DNA of 64,000 nucleotides from Taxillus chinensis (lineage: Eukaryota > Streptophyta > Magnoliopsida > Santalales > Loranthaceae): assembly GCA_023512835.1 (NCBI GenBank), contig CM042091.1:25127506-25191505 (forward strand), in the 5' to 3' direction. The translations under genes were made by a program, and so were the position numbers. Under the pieces are notes generated by a model that was not told the origin of the DNA, searched no databases, and saw nothing but the letters and a program-made list of their open reading frames with translations. Shown piece after piece: positions 10,865-21,019 of the stretch (the first letter of the stretch is position 1; each line of letters starts with the position of its first letter).

Positions 10865-11115
10865 GGGAACCATGCAAAAATATGGCTGCACGCCAATTTG
10901 CACGTGAATTCCCAATTCACGTGCAACTCCATATGAACTCCAAATGCTCTCAAACTTCACCCCTAGCCTCCTTGCATCATTTGGAAGATAATTACACTTG
11001 CACGTGAATTGGACCCATATCACGTGCACCTCACATACATGTCCATTTGGCCTGAAACTTCTGTGGTAGATAGAGGACATCATTCTAAGCATCTTTCCTT
11101 TTGCACGTGAATTCA
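10865..11115 (-). promoter_or_regulatory. U3 array of G-box units (about 110 bp each)
   Basis: The segment has G-box pairs TGCACGTGAATT ... AATTCACGTGCA at about 10898-10925 and 11000-11029, and a single one at 11103-11113. The spacers between are related to each other (CTCAAACTTC against CTGAAACTTC contexts), making a degenerate tandem unit of about 105-110 bp. The Athila LTR contains the same kind of unit (13260-13490). Confidence 0.7.
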
Positions 11116-12079
11116 TTGGAGTCCATTTACTAGGTCAAAATCTAGAAAAACTCTACTCAGGAGGCAAAACTGACTGACTCAAGGTACGGGTCCTTACACT
11201 ACCTTAATGAAGATCCTCCTTGCTCCCGCATTAGACGCCGTCCTCCCCACGCAAGACGCTCCGGCAGCAACCAGCAGCTCTCCTTCTTTCCCTCTCTTTA
11301 GCTCTCTCTCTCTCTCTGCGATGGCTGCAGTGGCTAGCCAAAAGAAGAACCCTAAACCTAAGAGTCCTTCACCTCTTATATAGGCACACCAACATCAAAA
11401 CGACGTAGTTTTGATTAAGTAAACCCCAGCATCAAAATGACGTAGTTTTGATGGAATAGGTTACGACCTTCCCGCATCCACACTCGACAAAATATCCATA
11501 ATTTCAACATGGTCCTTTGGGGAAAGATGATTAGAACCACAAAACCAAGGTGACAGTGCAAAAATATGGCTGCACGCCATAATGTACGTCATATTCCCAA
11601 TTGGCGTGCAGCTACAAATTAGGTGAAATTCTTCCCCAAGCTTCCTTGCGTCATGTAGAAGGCTGGTATGCAATAATATACTTGCACGCCAATTGGTCCA
11701 ATTGGCGTTCAAGGCCTTTGGCTCTGAAACTTCTGTGGAAGGTAGAGGACATCATTCTGAGAAACTTTAGTTCTGCACGCCAATTGATTTGAGGCCATCT
11801 ACTTGGTCAAAATTAATCTCCAAAACCTGACAAAACAGCCTAAAAGCGCCTATATATGCAAATAGCATCTTCCAAGGGCATAAATGCACGTTATCAATTG
11901 TCACGTGCACCTCCCAAAATCCCCTCTTGGGCTCATCTCTTACCTCAAACTTGTGTATCAACATTCAAGGTGTTTTAGCTAAAGTGTGTGGGAAGAAAAC
12001 TCCCTAAAACCCAACAATTTCCACTCATAAGGCATCTGTGATTTCTTACATACCGCAAAACGCGGGTCATTACAGGAAC

Positions 12080-12704
12080 AGATTGAAATCCAAGTTTTTT
12101 TTAAAAGAGATAAGGATCTGTTAATATATCCACTGATAAAAATAAAATTCAAAGCTATCTTTTATGAACAAAATATTAGCTACATATTATTTATTCATTC
12201 ATTCATTATTGCTATTTACAGAGTATTAAAATTTTAAGATAAGGATGGATGATCTGATTACAACTTAAAGCAATTAGAAACGATGCTTCATACTTCCAAA
12301 AAGTATTGACAAGGTAGGTGCCTATCATATGAACATCTATGAAAGACAATTAAAATATTAAAGTAAATAAATAAATGTTAGCAAGGACCTTTTAACTACT
12401 ATGTGTGTCACATCACAAGTATGATTATTACAGAAATTCAGAACTGTAACAAAAATTCTGCATCTTATTGTTCAACTAGAAGAATCTTGAGAAGTTATTA
12501 AGTTCAAGCTTTTAGATGATATATAATAAAAGAAGTATAAGATCCTTCTTTACACTTTATTCTGCCCAGAAAGAAGTGTGGTGAACACTTGACTGCAAAA
12601 CAGTGAAGAACACTGGACTGCATTGAACATAGAACATTGACTAGAAGCTAAGATAGTGAAAACACATTGGACTGCATGATAAAATTGTACATAGAACATA
12701 TATT
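12080..12704 (+). other. CACTA noncoding segment
   Basis: AT-rich sequence between two LTR insertions. It contains repeated words such as GAACACTGGACTGCATTGAACAT and CACATTGGACTGCATGAT, which resemble the flank after 27985, consistent with one continuous CACTA region. No coding signal seen. Confidence 0.6.
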
Positions 12705-13067
12705 CTTCACACCCCGGATTTCCAACACGAGGAAACCGGTTCGTAACTCTCCTTTACCCACGCAGCGGATAAGGGGTTAGGATAATATAACTCTAAACAG
12801 GACAACACAAACTTCCACAATAGATATTCAGAAAGATGAAATCAAATAGCTTTATTAAACTCAAACCTCAATAAACGTTTACAAGCCAAATATGCCTTTA
12901 TTACAGTCAAATCCCTTTTACAATCTTTCCCCACTAGAGTTACATCATTTTCCCCAAAACAACATAATTGAAAAAAACAATTAAATAACAAATACAGTCT
13001 TCCACCTTGGGATTCCACCTAACGCCTGTAGGTTCCTGAAAGAAAACACATTATAGTAGGAGGGGTG

Positions 13068-14585
13068 TGATAACGTGCATTTTATGCCGTTATTCTAGTG
13101 TTTATTTAGGATGTTTGAGAGCATGATTTGAGCCTTATTGCCTCATATATCATATATATTTGCTCTAACCCCTAGGAAGATGCTAGTTGCAAATACATAC
13201 ATTTTTAAGCTGTTTTGGCAGATTTTGGACCTCACTTTTGACAAAGTAGATGGCCTCAAACAATTGGCGTGCAAGAAGAAAAGTTGCTTGGAATGATGTC
13301 CTCTACCTGCCACAGAAATTTCAGAGCATTTGGAGCTGATTTTGATCTGCACGTGAATTCACCCAATTCACGTGCAAGCCTATTTTTGCCTCTCAGGCCT
13401 CTACATGATGTAAGGAAGCTTGGGGAGAAGTTTGAGCTGATTTGGAGGTGCACGTGAATTCACCATATCACGTGCAAATTGGCGTGCAGAGATAGTTTTG
13501 GACCGATCCAATCGTTTTTCCATGCTGATCATTTGTTCCTGAAGGCCCAAGTCCAAATTGTGGATGGAAGATAGAGTTTTTAATGTTTCGAGTGTCACTT
13601 ATCAAAACTACGCCGTTTTGATAGATGGGCTAGGTTACACACCTCAAGGCCCATCCAAACTCTATAAATAAGAGCTCCACGCCCCTTGCTAGCTATGCCT
13701 AACCCCCTTACACGTTTTAGAGAGAGAGAGAGGCTCCACGTCTTGGAGGCTGTCCTTGACCTAGGAGAGCAGCCGTCGCTGCCGTCGCAGCAGCCGTCGC
13801 AGATTTTGGAGCCTGGATTTGAAGCTTTGCTGTGCGCGTGATCAAGAAGAAGATGTTGAGCTTTTCTGCTTTGTGTTTGCTTGTAATCATGCGTGAGTAG
13901 TCTTATAATCTAGGGGAGCAATGTAGCCCCCTTGTTGCTTTCTTTGTGTTTATGAATATTGGGTTTGGATGATTGAGTTTTGCATGTTTTATGAATCTGT
14001 TCTTAATTCTATCTTTGGATGTACACCTTGATATTCTTAGCCCTAGTCTGGGGCGGATTGAGATTCATAACTTATTTGTAATTGGTGTGATCATTATCCT
14101 TTTGCAAGTATGATTTATTGGCTTTGCATGTTTGTGTGTTTAGATGACCATTCTGGCATACAACTCTTAAAAGGACATCAATGACCATTTGTTGTCCTTG
14201 GCTTATGTTTAGCATGTTTTAAATCAGACAACCCTAATACCATGAACCAGTAGAGATAACATAGGGAGGTGAAATTGTGACCCTAGATGCTTTTAATCCT
14301 TGAATCTTAATCCTAAAATCAGTTTACTTTCTTTGTTTATTCAGAAAACCACATAAAAATTAGATCTTTAGTTTAAAAAAGAAAACTTTTTGCCAAGACA
14401 TTTTATAGAACAAGAGTAATTGGGTGATTTGATTTGAGAACTAGAGAACTAGGTTAATCCCTGTGGGTTCGACCCCTTTCTTGCTGCTATTCTTTTAGTG
14501 CAAACTTAGGGAATTTATTATTTTGAAGAGAGATTTAACGACATTAGCTAGCTCTTTTAGAGAGGCTAAAAATTCTTGTCTGTCA
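13068..14585 (+). repeat. Athila copy B 5' LTR
   Basis: 1518 bp, TGATAACGTGCA ... TTGTCTGTCA. U3 (13260-13490) has G-box pairs at about 13351-13379 and 13449-13478. The palindrome CAAAACTACGCCGTTTTG is at 13603-13620 and the TATA box CTATAAATA at 13662-13670. The leader starts with GA repeats near 13718. The R/U5 part is long and AT-rich with no coding signal. Confidence 0.95.
13601..13670 (+). promoter_or_regulatory. Athila LTR core promoter
   Basis: A near-palindrome with core ACTACGCCGT flanked by CAAA and TTTTG arms ends about 40 bases upstream of CTATAAATA. The arrangement copies that of the Tekay-like LTRs although the two lineages are distant. Repeated in the right LTR at 25428-25497. 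Confidence 0.65.
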
Positions 14586-14588
14586 AAT

Positions 14589-14606
14589 TGGCGCCGTTGC
14601 CGGGGA
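14589..14606 (+). other. Primer binding site (tRNA-Asp)
   Basis: TGGCGCCGTTGCCGGGGA starts 4 bases after the LTR end and is complementary to the 3' end of plant tRNA-Asp including CCA. This primer is typical of the Athila/Tat branch. Confidence 0.92.
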
Positions 14607-14796
14607 TTCAACGGTTAACTAGTTTTTAAAATCAACATTGAGTGAAATTGTTTGAATTCTGATCTTGGTGTTTTATTTTGTCTTTTATTTTCTGTTATTT
14701 TGTGTTCTTTATTTGTTTATTTTGCATTGTTCGGAGCTGCTGGGTGTGTTCTTGTTGTTGTTTACAGGAACATACATCAAGGATTCCTAGTTGTGC

Positions 14797-16330
14797 ATGC
14801 AAAGAGAAGAGGATATACAATTTACGCGGGAACCTGAAAGGTTGTTCGAGCTCGTCGTAGAGCGGCTAGGGAAGCAAGACGTGAGGCGGAAGAAGCACTA
14901 CAAGGCTTGGAGCAATCCGTAGGCGATCTGATGGCAGATCTCGGACGATGGTGGTGCACCGCAAGGAGGGGCCAATTACAATGGCCAATATCCAGAAGAA
15001 GAGGGTAATAGGTTTATGCCCCCGAACCTTCTTAGATTATGCGAGGCCGATGATGTCGGACCATTATTCTGGGATTCGGCAGACAAGAGTCCAAGCGAAT
15101 AGCTTCAGTGAAGCCGGCATTGATCAACATGGTGAGCAACAACGCGTTTGGAGGAACAGCCGTGGATGATCCACACCAGCATTTGATGAGGTTCTACCAG
15201 GTGTGTGACACCATCAAGATCAACAATGTGTCGGAGGAGGCCATAAAGCTAAGGCTTTTCCCTTTCTCTTTAAGGGATAGAGCTCTTGGCTGGTTCAACG
15301 ATCGCCAACAGGTTCAATCAACACTTGGGAGGAGATGCGGACCAAGTTCATGTCAAAGTACTTCCCTCCTTCCAAGGTGATCCATTTCAGAGGAGAGATT
15401 AGCAGGTTCAGGCAAGATGAGATGGAGACTCTTCATGAAGCTTGGGAGCGTTTCAAAGACTTAGTGAGGAGATGCCCTGATCATGGAAGACCCCAGTGGA
15501 TTCAAATTGAATCTTTCTACACAGGTCTTCGATCCCACTCACAAGACAAGGTGAATGCAGTTCTTGGAGGATGCTTGATGAATCTAGAGCCTGACGCAAG
15601 CAGCGAGAGCTCTTGGAGAGGTTGTCATTAGCCGATTGGCGGTGGTCTAATGTGCGTACTTCAAAGCCAAGGGAGAAGATTGCTTCGGTTGAAAATTCTT
15701 CCAATGATGTGCAAGCACGAGATTCAAGCTTTAGTGAAAGGCATGGAAGTATTGGATCTTAAAGTTGAAGGATCACAAGCTTTACCGGTAGTTGAGCAGG
15801 CTGGAGTGGAGTCAAGAAGCAAATTATGTTGGAGGAAAGGGCTTGTACCAGAAACGAGCAATTTTATCCTCAACAACAACAACTAGGGTACAACCAGAAT
15901 CAGCGGCAATCTCAACCATTTCGAGAGAACTCGGAACCGAGGGGGAGACACCTCATTTCAAGACAAATATGTGCCCCCAGGGATGAAGCGAGAATCCGTA
16001 TGCTACGGATAATTATTTACACCCACCTCCAGGATTCGAGCAAAAACGGCCTCGGCCGCAACAAAGAAAGAGGAAAGGTATATCGAATGTGGATGAGCCA
16101 ACCAAAAGAGAGGATAGTTTGGAGGAAAGGGTAGTCACCATGGAATCTTCAATGAAGAATATAGAAAAAGCCGCTTGTGAGTTTGGCTCGAGAATGTAAA
16201 TCAAGGGGTGTCAACCAATACTTTTCCAAGTGACACCGAGGTGAACCCCAAGGAGAGTTGCAAGGCTATCACTCTAAGGAGCGGGAAGACACCGAATGAA
16301 GCCGAAGAGCTTAAGAAGAAGGCAATTCCT
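14797..16330 (+). pseudogene. Athila copy B gag (frameshifted)
   Basis: I place the start at ATG 14797 (MQREEDIQFTREPERLF), about 190 bases after the primer site. The conserved gag core is read at 15108-15631 in two frames: NNAFGGTAVDDPHQHL, RLFPFSLRDRALGWF, then FMSKYFPPSKVIHFRGEISR and LHEAWERFKDLVRRCPDHG. The tail is Gln/Asn-rich and ends with CKAITLRSGK near 16260-16290, the usual motif before the protease in Athila. Gag would form the cytoplasmic particle. Breaks lie near 14870, 15330, 15600 and in the tail. Confidence 0.88.
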
Positions 16331-16379
16331 GGAAGAACAAAGCGACCCTTGGAAGTCAAGAAAAAGTGCAAGAACGGAA

Positions 16380-17060
16380 GGACAAGCGGTTGAGTCAAGA
16401 CAGAATAGCTGAAGAACGAAGCAAGAGCTCAGGCCTACTATGCCATTTCCTCGGAGGCCGAGGAACCAGAGGGTTGAAGAAGAGTATGAGCGCTTTTCGA
16501 GTTTGTTCAAGAAGCTTGAGATTAACATTCCATTTGTGGAAGTTTTGGAGCAGATGCCTAGGTACAGAAAATACATCAAAGATTTTGTGACAAAGAAGAG
16601 GAAATATGGGGATCATGAGACGGTGGCGATCACTAACGAGGTGAGCAAGTGTTGTTCAACGAGTTTGCCCATCAAGCATAAAGATCCGGGCAGCTTTAAT
16701 CTCCCTTGTGTGATTGGCAATGCACCGCAAGAACGAGGCCCATGTGATTTAGGGGCCAGCATCAATTTGATTTCCTTTGCTTTGTATAAGCGGCTTGGGC
16801 TTAAGGGCATGAAGCCCACTTCCATATCATTGCGGTTCTTTGACCGGTCTAATGGAAGGCCTGAAGGGATAATTGAAGACGTGTTAGTCAAAGTGGGTTC
16901 CTTCATATTTCCAGTGGATTTTGTTGTTTTGGAGATGGAAGAAGATAGAGGAGTTCAGCCTACTCCTTGGAAGACCGTTTCTCGAACGGGTTGTGCATTG
17001 ATTGATGTTGCTCAAGGGCAGCTAACTCGAGAATTAATGAGGAGACCTTAGTCTTCCACA
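16380..17060 (+). CDS. Athila copy B aspartic protease region of the gag-pol polyprotein
   Basis: A 203-residue open stretch (16440-17051). After a basic linker it has LPCVIGNAPQERGPCDLGAS, where DLGAS is the active-site form seen in Athila retropepsins in place of DTGAS, followed by INLISFALYKRLGLKGM and VLVKVGSFIFPVDFVVLEM, the flap-like end of the fold. The enzyme would cut the polyprotein as a dimer inside the particle. It is the best preserved part of this copy. It is internal to a polyprotein, so its first ATG is not a real start. Confidence 0.88.
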
Positions 17061-17319
17061 TGGGGAAGGCTTTGCAAGGTCAAGAGGAGGAGGATTGCCT
17101 TTGGGTTGAAGACCTTGAGGAATTGGTGGAAGATTACTTGGCAGAAGAAATTACCACCACCAATGATGGAGCCCTTGACTTATAGAAGCTCAACAAGATG
17201 AAGAGATGTACTTGACGGCCGAGAAAGATGAGCAAACTACAAACTCTTTGGAGCAAGCTCGAGGAGGAGAAAGAAGATGACATGCCTCCAGCTCCAAGCT
17301 GAAGGAGCTGCCTGGACAC

Positions 17320-18300
17320 CTAAGGTATGAATTTCTAGACTCTACAAATCAATTCCCTGTTATTTTTGCTTCTAATTTGAATGATGTGGAGTGTACTCAA
17401 TTGTTAGAAGTCCTTAGGAAACACAAAAAGGCCCTAGGATGGAACATTGAAGACATTAGGGGTATTAGTCCAGGGATTTGCATGCATAAGATTTTGATGA
17501 ATGATGATTTTAAACCCACTCTTTGAAAGACAAAGAAGATTACACCCCGCTATGAAAGAAGTTGTTAGAAAAGAAATTTTAAAATGGAAAAATGCGGGTA
17601 TAATTTATGCTATTTCAGATAGTGAGTGGGTGAGTCCATTGCATGTTGTGCCCAAGAAAGGGGGCATGACCGTGATTAAGAATGAGAAAAATGAATTGAT
17701 CCCATCTCGCTTGTGACGGGGTGGAGAGTGTGTGTTGACTATAGGAAGCCGAACAAGGCCACTAGGAAGGATCATTTTCCTCTTCCTTTCATTGACCAAA
17801 TGTTGGATAGGTTAGTGGCTATAGTCACTCTTGCTTTTTAGATGGCTATTCCGGATATAATCAGATCATGGTTAAGCCCGAGGACCAAGAAAAGACCACC
17901 TTCACGTGCCCTTTTGGCACATTTGCATTTAGGAGAATGCCATTTGGGCTTTGTAATGCCCCCGCCACCTTTCAAAGGTGTATGATGGCTATTTTTCGGG
18001 GTTTGGTTGAGGAGATCATGGAGGTCTTCATGGATGACTTCTCGGTGTTTGGTTCCTCCTACCAACGGTGCTTGAAAAATCTAGATGTGGTCTTAGAGAG
18101 ATGTGAGGAGAAGGAACTAGTCCTAAATTGGGAGAAATGCCATTTCATGGTAACAGAGGGGATAGTTCTAGGGCACAAGGTGTCTGCACATGGTTTGGAG
18201 GTAGACAAGGCAAAAATCTCCACTATTGAGACTCGCCACCTCCAACTAATGAAAAAGGAGTGAGAAGTTTCCTTGGCCATGCCTGGCTTTTATAGGAGAT
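17320..18300 (+). pseudogene. Athila copy B reverse transcriptase (frameshifted)
   Basis: Same layout as copy A: finger motifs at 17501-17716, PFGTFAFRRMPFGLCNAPATF and FMDD in the 131-residue piece (17868-18263). Breaks at about 17520, 17713, 17830 and 18228. Three of these are at positions also broken in copy A. Around 17829 a conserved Tyr-Cys-Phe context is altered differently in the two copies (CCG in A, CTTG in B), both at an expected CTG. Confidence 0.9.
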
Positions 18301-18449
18301 TCATTAAGGACTTCTCAAAAATTGCAAAACCCATGAGTAGGTTGTTAGAAAAAGACACAAGCTTTGAGTTTAATGAAGATTGCTTAGAAGCTTTTAACAT
18401 CCTCAAGGGTAAGTTAGTCATCGCACTGTTATAGTCACACCCGACTGGG

Positions 18450-18840
18450 CTCAACCTTTTGAGCTAATGTGTGATGCGAGTGATTATCTTGTGGGGGTAG
18501 TCTTAGGGCAAAGGCGAGAAAAGGTGTTTAGGGTCATTTACTATGCTAGTAAGACCTTAGATGATGCTCAACGAACTATACCACCACCGAGAAAGAGTTG
18601 CTAGCCGTAGTTTATGGTCGCAACAAGTTTAGACCCTACCTTTTGGGGTCTAAAGTCATTGTTTATACTGATCATGCTGCATTGAAATATTTGTTTGCTA
18701 AAAAAGAAGCTAAGTCACGCTTGATTAGATGGGTTCTCCTCTTACAGGAATTTGACCTTGAAATTAGAGACACAAAGGGAGCCCTAAATTCTGTGGCTGA
18801 TCACCTCTCCCGTGTGGAGAATGCACCTAAGTCTCTACCC
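18450..18840 (+). pseudogene. Athila copy B RNase H domain
   Basis: CDASDYLVGVVLGQ at about 18472, then after one break [20 protein letters not shown] and [10 protein letters not shown] in a 125-residue stretch (18598-18975) ending with VADHLSR. Only one frameshift (near 18572) separates it from an intact domain. Confidence 0.9.
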
Positions 18841-18849
18841 ATTGTAGAT

Positions 18850-20110
18850 GACTTTCCTGATGAGAAGTTGTTTGAGGTGCATCATCTTCCTTGGTTTCTT
18901 GACATAGCAAATTATTTAGCCACTGGGTTCATACCCCAAGCGGTTAGACTACCACCAGGAGAAAGAAATTGGTAGTGGATGCTAAGAAATTCATTTGGGA
19001 AGACCCAATTCTTTATAGGAGGTGTCCAGACCAAATCATTAGAAAGTGTGTCCTTGAGGAGGAGGTAGATGACATAATATATCATTGTCATGCATCACAT
19101 TGTGGGGGCCACTTTGGGGTGCAAAGAACTGTGGTAAGATCATTCAGTGTGGGTTTTATTGGCCTCACATGGTGAAAGACACCTATGTCTACATCAAAAA
19201 GTGTGATAGATGTCAAAGGGTAGGTGGTTTGTCTAGGAAAAATGAGATGCCCTTAACTGGAATCCTTCCAGTTGAAATTTTTGACATTTGGGGCATTGAC
19301 TTCATGGGGCCATTCCCCAATTCTAATGGGTACTCATACATTTTGCTTGCTGTGGATTATGTGTCTAAGTGGGTAGAAGCTATTCCTACTAGAGTGAATG
19401 ATGCTAGGGTTGTGACTCACTTCCTTACTAGGAACATCTTTAGCCGTTTTGGGACACCAAGGGCTATAATCGGTGATGAGGGTAGTCATTTCGCAACAAA
19501 TTGTTTGATAAATTATTGAACAAGTATGGTGTCACTCATAGGAAGTCTTTAGCTTACCACCCACAAGCTAATGGACAAGCGAAGTGTCCAACAGGGAGAT
19601 TAAGGCCATTTTAGAGAAAACTGTTGGAGCCAATAGGAAAGATTGGTCTCAAAGGCTTGATGAAGTCTTATGGGCATATAGGACAGCTTACAAAACTCCC
19701 ATTGGGATGTCACCTTACCGTATTCTATATGGTAAGGCATGTCACTTGCCTGTGGAACTAGAACACAAGGCTCATTGGGCTTTGAAGAAGTTAAATTTTA
19801 ACCCACAAGAGATCAAGGAGCTTAGGATGACTCAATTAATTGAGTTAGATGAGCTTAGGTTGGATGCCTATGATAGTGCTAAATTCTACAAAGAAAGAAC
19901 TAAGAAATGGCATGATAGGCAACTCAACAATGAACCTTTAACCTTAGGACAGAAAGTTCTTCTATTTAACACAAGGTTGAGGTTATTTCCTGGCAAATTA
20001 AGGTCCAAGTGGATGGGACCTTTTGTAATAGTTGATAAGAAGCCATATGGGAGCTTTGAGCTCCAAGTGTAGATGGCAAGAAATTTTGGGTGAATGGCAA
20101 TAGTTGAAAC
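18850..20110 (+). pseudogene. Athila copy B integrase (frameshifted)
   Basis: Zinc-binding [12 protein letters not shown] near 19086, then [20 protein letters not shown], the catalytic-core D in [18 protein letters not shown], the second D in GDEGSHF (about 19470-19490), and the third acidic residue near 19580. The 162-residue piece 19584-20072 carries [16 protein letters not shown] and [12 protein letters not shown]. Breaks at about 18960, 19130, 19500, 19580 and 20070. At 19580 and at the same place in copy A the expected CTG is read as CG. Confidence 0.9.
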
Positions 20111-20429
20111 CATACTTTGATTCAATTCAGAGGGAGATAGTTGATTCCCTCTCTTTCACCATTGCATGATCATCACTTGAAAGTCTAGCTACGGACTTTA
20201 AATAAAGCGGTTTGGGAGGCAACCCAATGTTTATTCTTGTGTTTTATTTTATGTTATTTTCTCTTATTTGTTTTCTTCAATAAATTTGTTTGCAAGCTAA
20301 CCATTTTGCAGGAGACTTTGTTCCTTTCTTAGCTAACCATGTGCAGGATGAGCAAATTATTGGGTCCTGAACTTGTGGAATTATTTTTAAAGTCAAAGTC
20401 AAGGAGCAAGGAGCAAGTGAAGCCCAAAA

Positions 20430-21019
20430 GTGCTTGAAGATGGGCTCCAACAATTCACGTGCAAGACTTAAAGATGATCCATAATGCATAAGCAACTCAG
20501 TGGAGAAATTTGGGCCAGTTTGGGCCTGAATGTGAATTTGCACGTGAATTGCCCAATTCACGTGCAACTCCTTGTGAGCTGTAACTTTCTGGAATGGTAG
20601 ATGAAGACCATGTGATTCACGTTTACTCTTGCACGTGAATTTCTATCTGTCATATGGAGGCCCAAAAATGCAAAATACTGATTTTAGCCCTCCTAGAAGC
20701 TTCCCACAATTCACGTGCAGAAGGAAGTATTGCTTGCCAGCTCAGTGGGGACCCACCACCAAAGTTTGGGACGATTCTGACCTGCACGCCAATTCAGCCA
20801 ATTCACGTGCAGAGGGTATTTTGGTCGAACACTCGAAAAATTAGGGGCACGTGTATCACGCCAATTGGAGCATCTTTCCTTCTGCACGCTATATAAAGGG
20901 AGGCCATCTTCAAAGGCTTCCACACCAAAATCACTCCAGATCTGTATTAGAGAAACTCTGCCCTTTTGCTCTCTTGCTCTTCGTTTTCAGCTCTTTGCTT
21001 TTATCTTCTCATTCCAAAG
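20430..21019 (+). promoter_or_regulatory. Athila copy B internal G-box spacer and TATA box before ORF3
   Basis: Homologous to 3250-3840. G-box words TGCACGTGAATT / AATTCACGTGCA occur near 20453, 20540-20565, 20630, 20708 and 20800; CTATATAAAG is at 20889-20898 and the ORF3 ATG at 21020. Preservation of both TATA box and G-boxes in both copies supports a function as an ORF3 promoter. Confidence 0.6.

Larger units (their letters stand above)
9474..11198 (-). mobile_element. Inner solo Tekay-like LTR
   Basis: Starts TGTCACGCCCCGG and ends GGTCCTTACA, 1725 bp, flanked by a perfect CTACC duplication (9469-9473 and 11199-11203). It lies inside the R/U5 side of the outer solo LTR. Closely related to the LTRs at 50450-51469 and 56907-58578, so its parent was the same subfamily as the two large minus-strand elements near the end of the window. 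Reading on the minus strand: U3 with G-box units (10870-11115), paired palindromes (10709-10768), TATA near 10691, GA-rich leader, then the hairpin at 10402-10431. Confidence 0.92.
8398..12074 (-). mobile_element. Solo Tekay-like LTR (interrupted by an inner solo LTR)
   Basis: Starts TGTCATGCCCC and ends GGGTCATTACA, with a perfect 5-bp target duplication GGAAC on both sides (8393-8397 and 12075-12079). Subtracting the inner insertion leaves an LTR of about 1.95 kb and no internal region, so it is a solo LTR left by LTR-LTR recombination. Orientation is minus, judged from the related 51-61 kb elements, where the internal region follows the TTACA end. It has the family hairpin (9351-9380), two GACGT palindromes (near 11394-11452), a TATA-like TTATATAGG near 11377 and a CT/GA-rich leader near 11280-11320. 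Confidence 0.9.

Noticed and set aside
10847..11116. Repeated small peptides with HVNS / NSRA words around G-box sequences (also 13143-13457, 24968-25282, 20277-20923, 58231-58624)
   Set aside because: They are translations of TGCACGTGAATT repeats in LTR U3 or the Athila spacer; no codon bias, start context or conservation apart from the DNA repeat.
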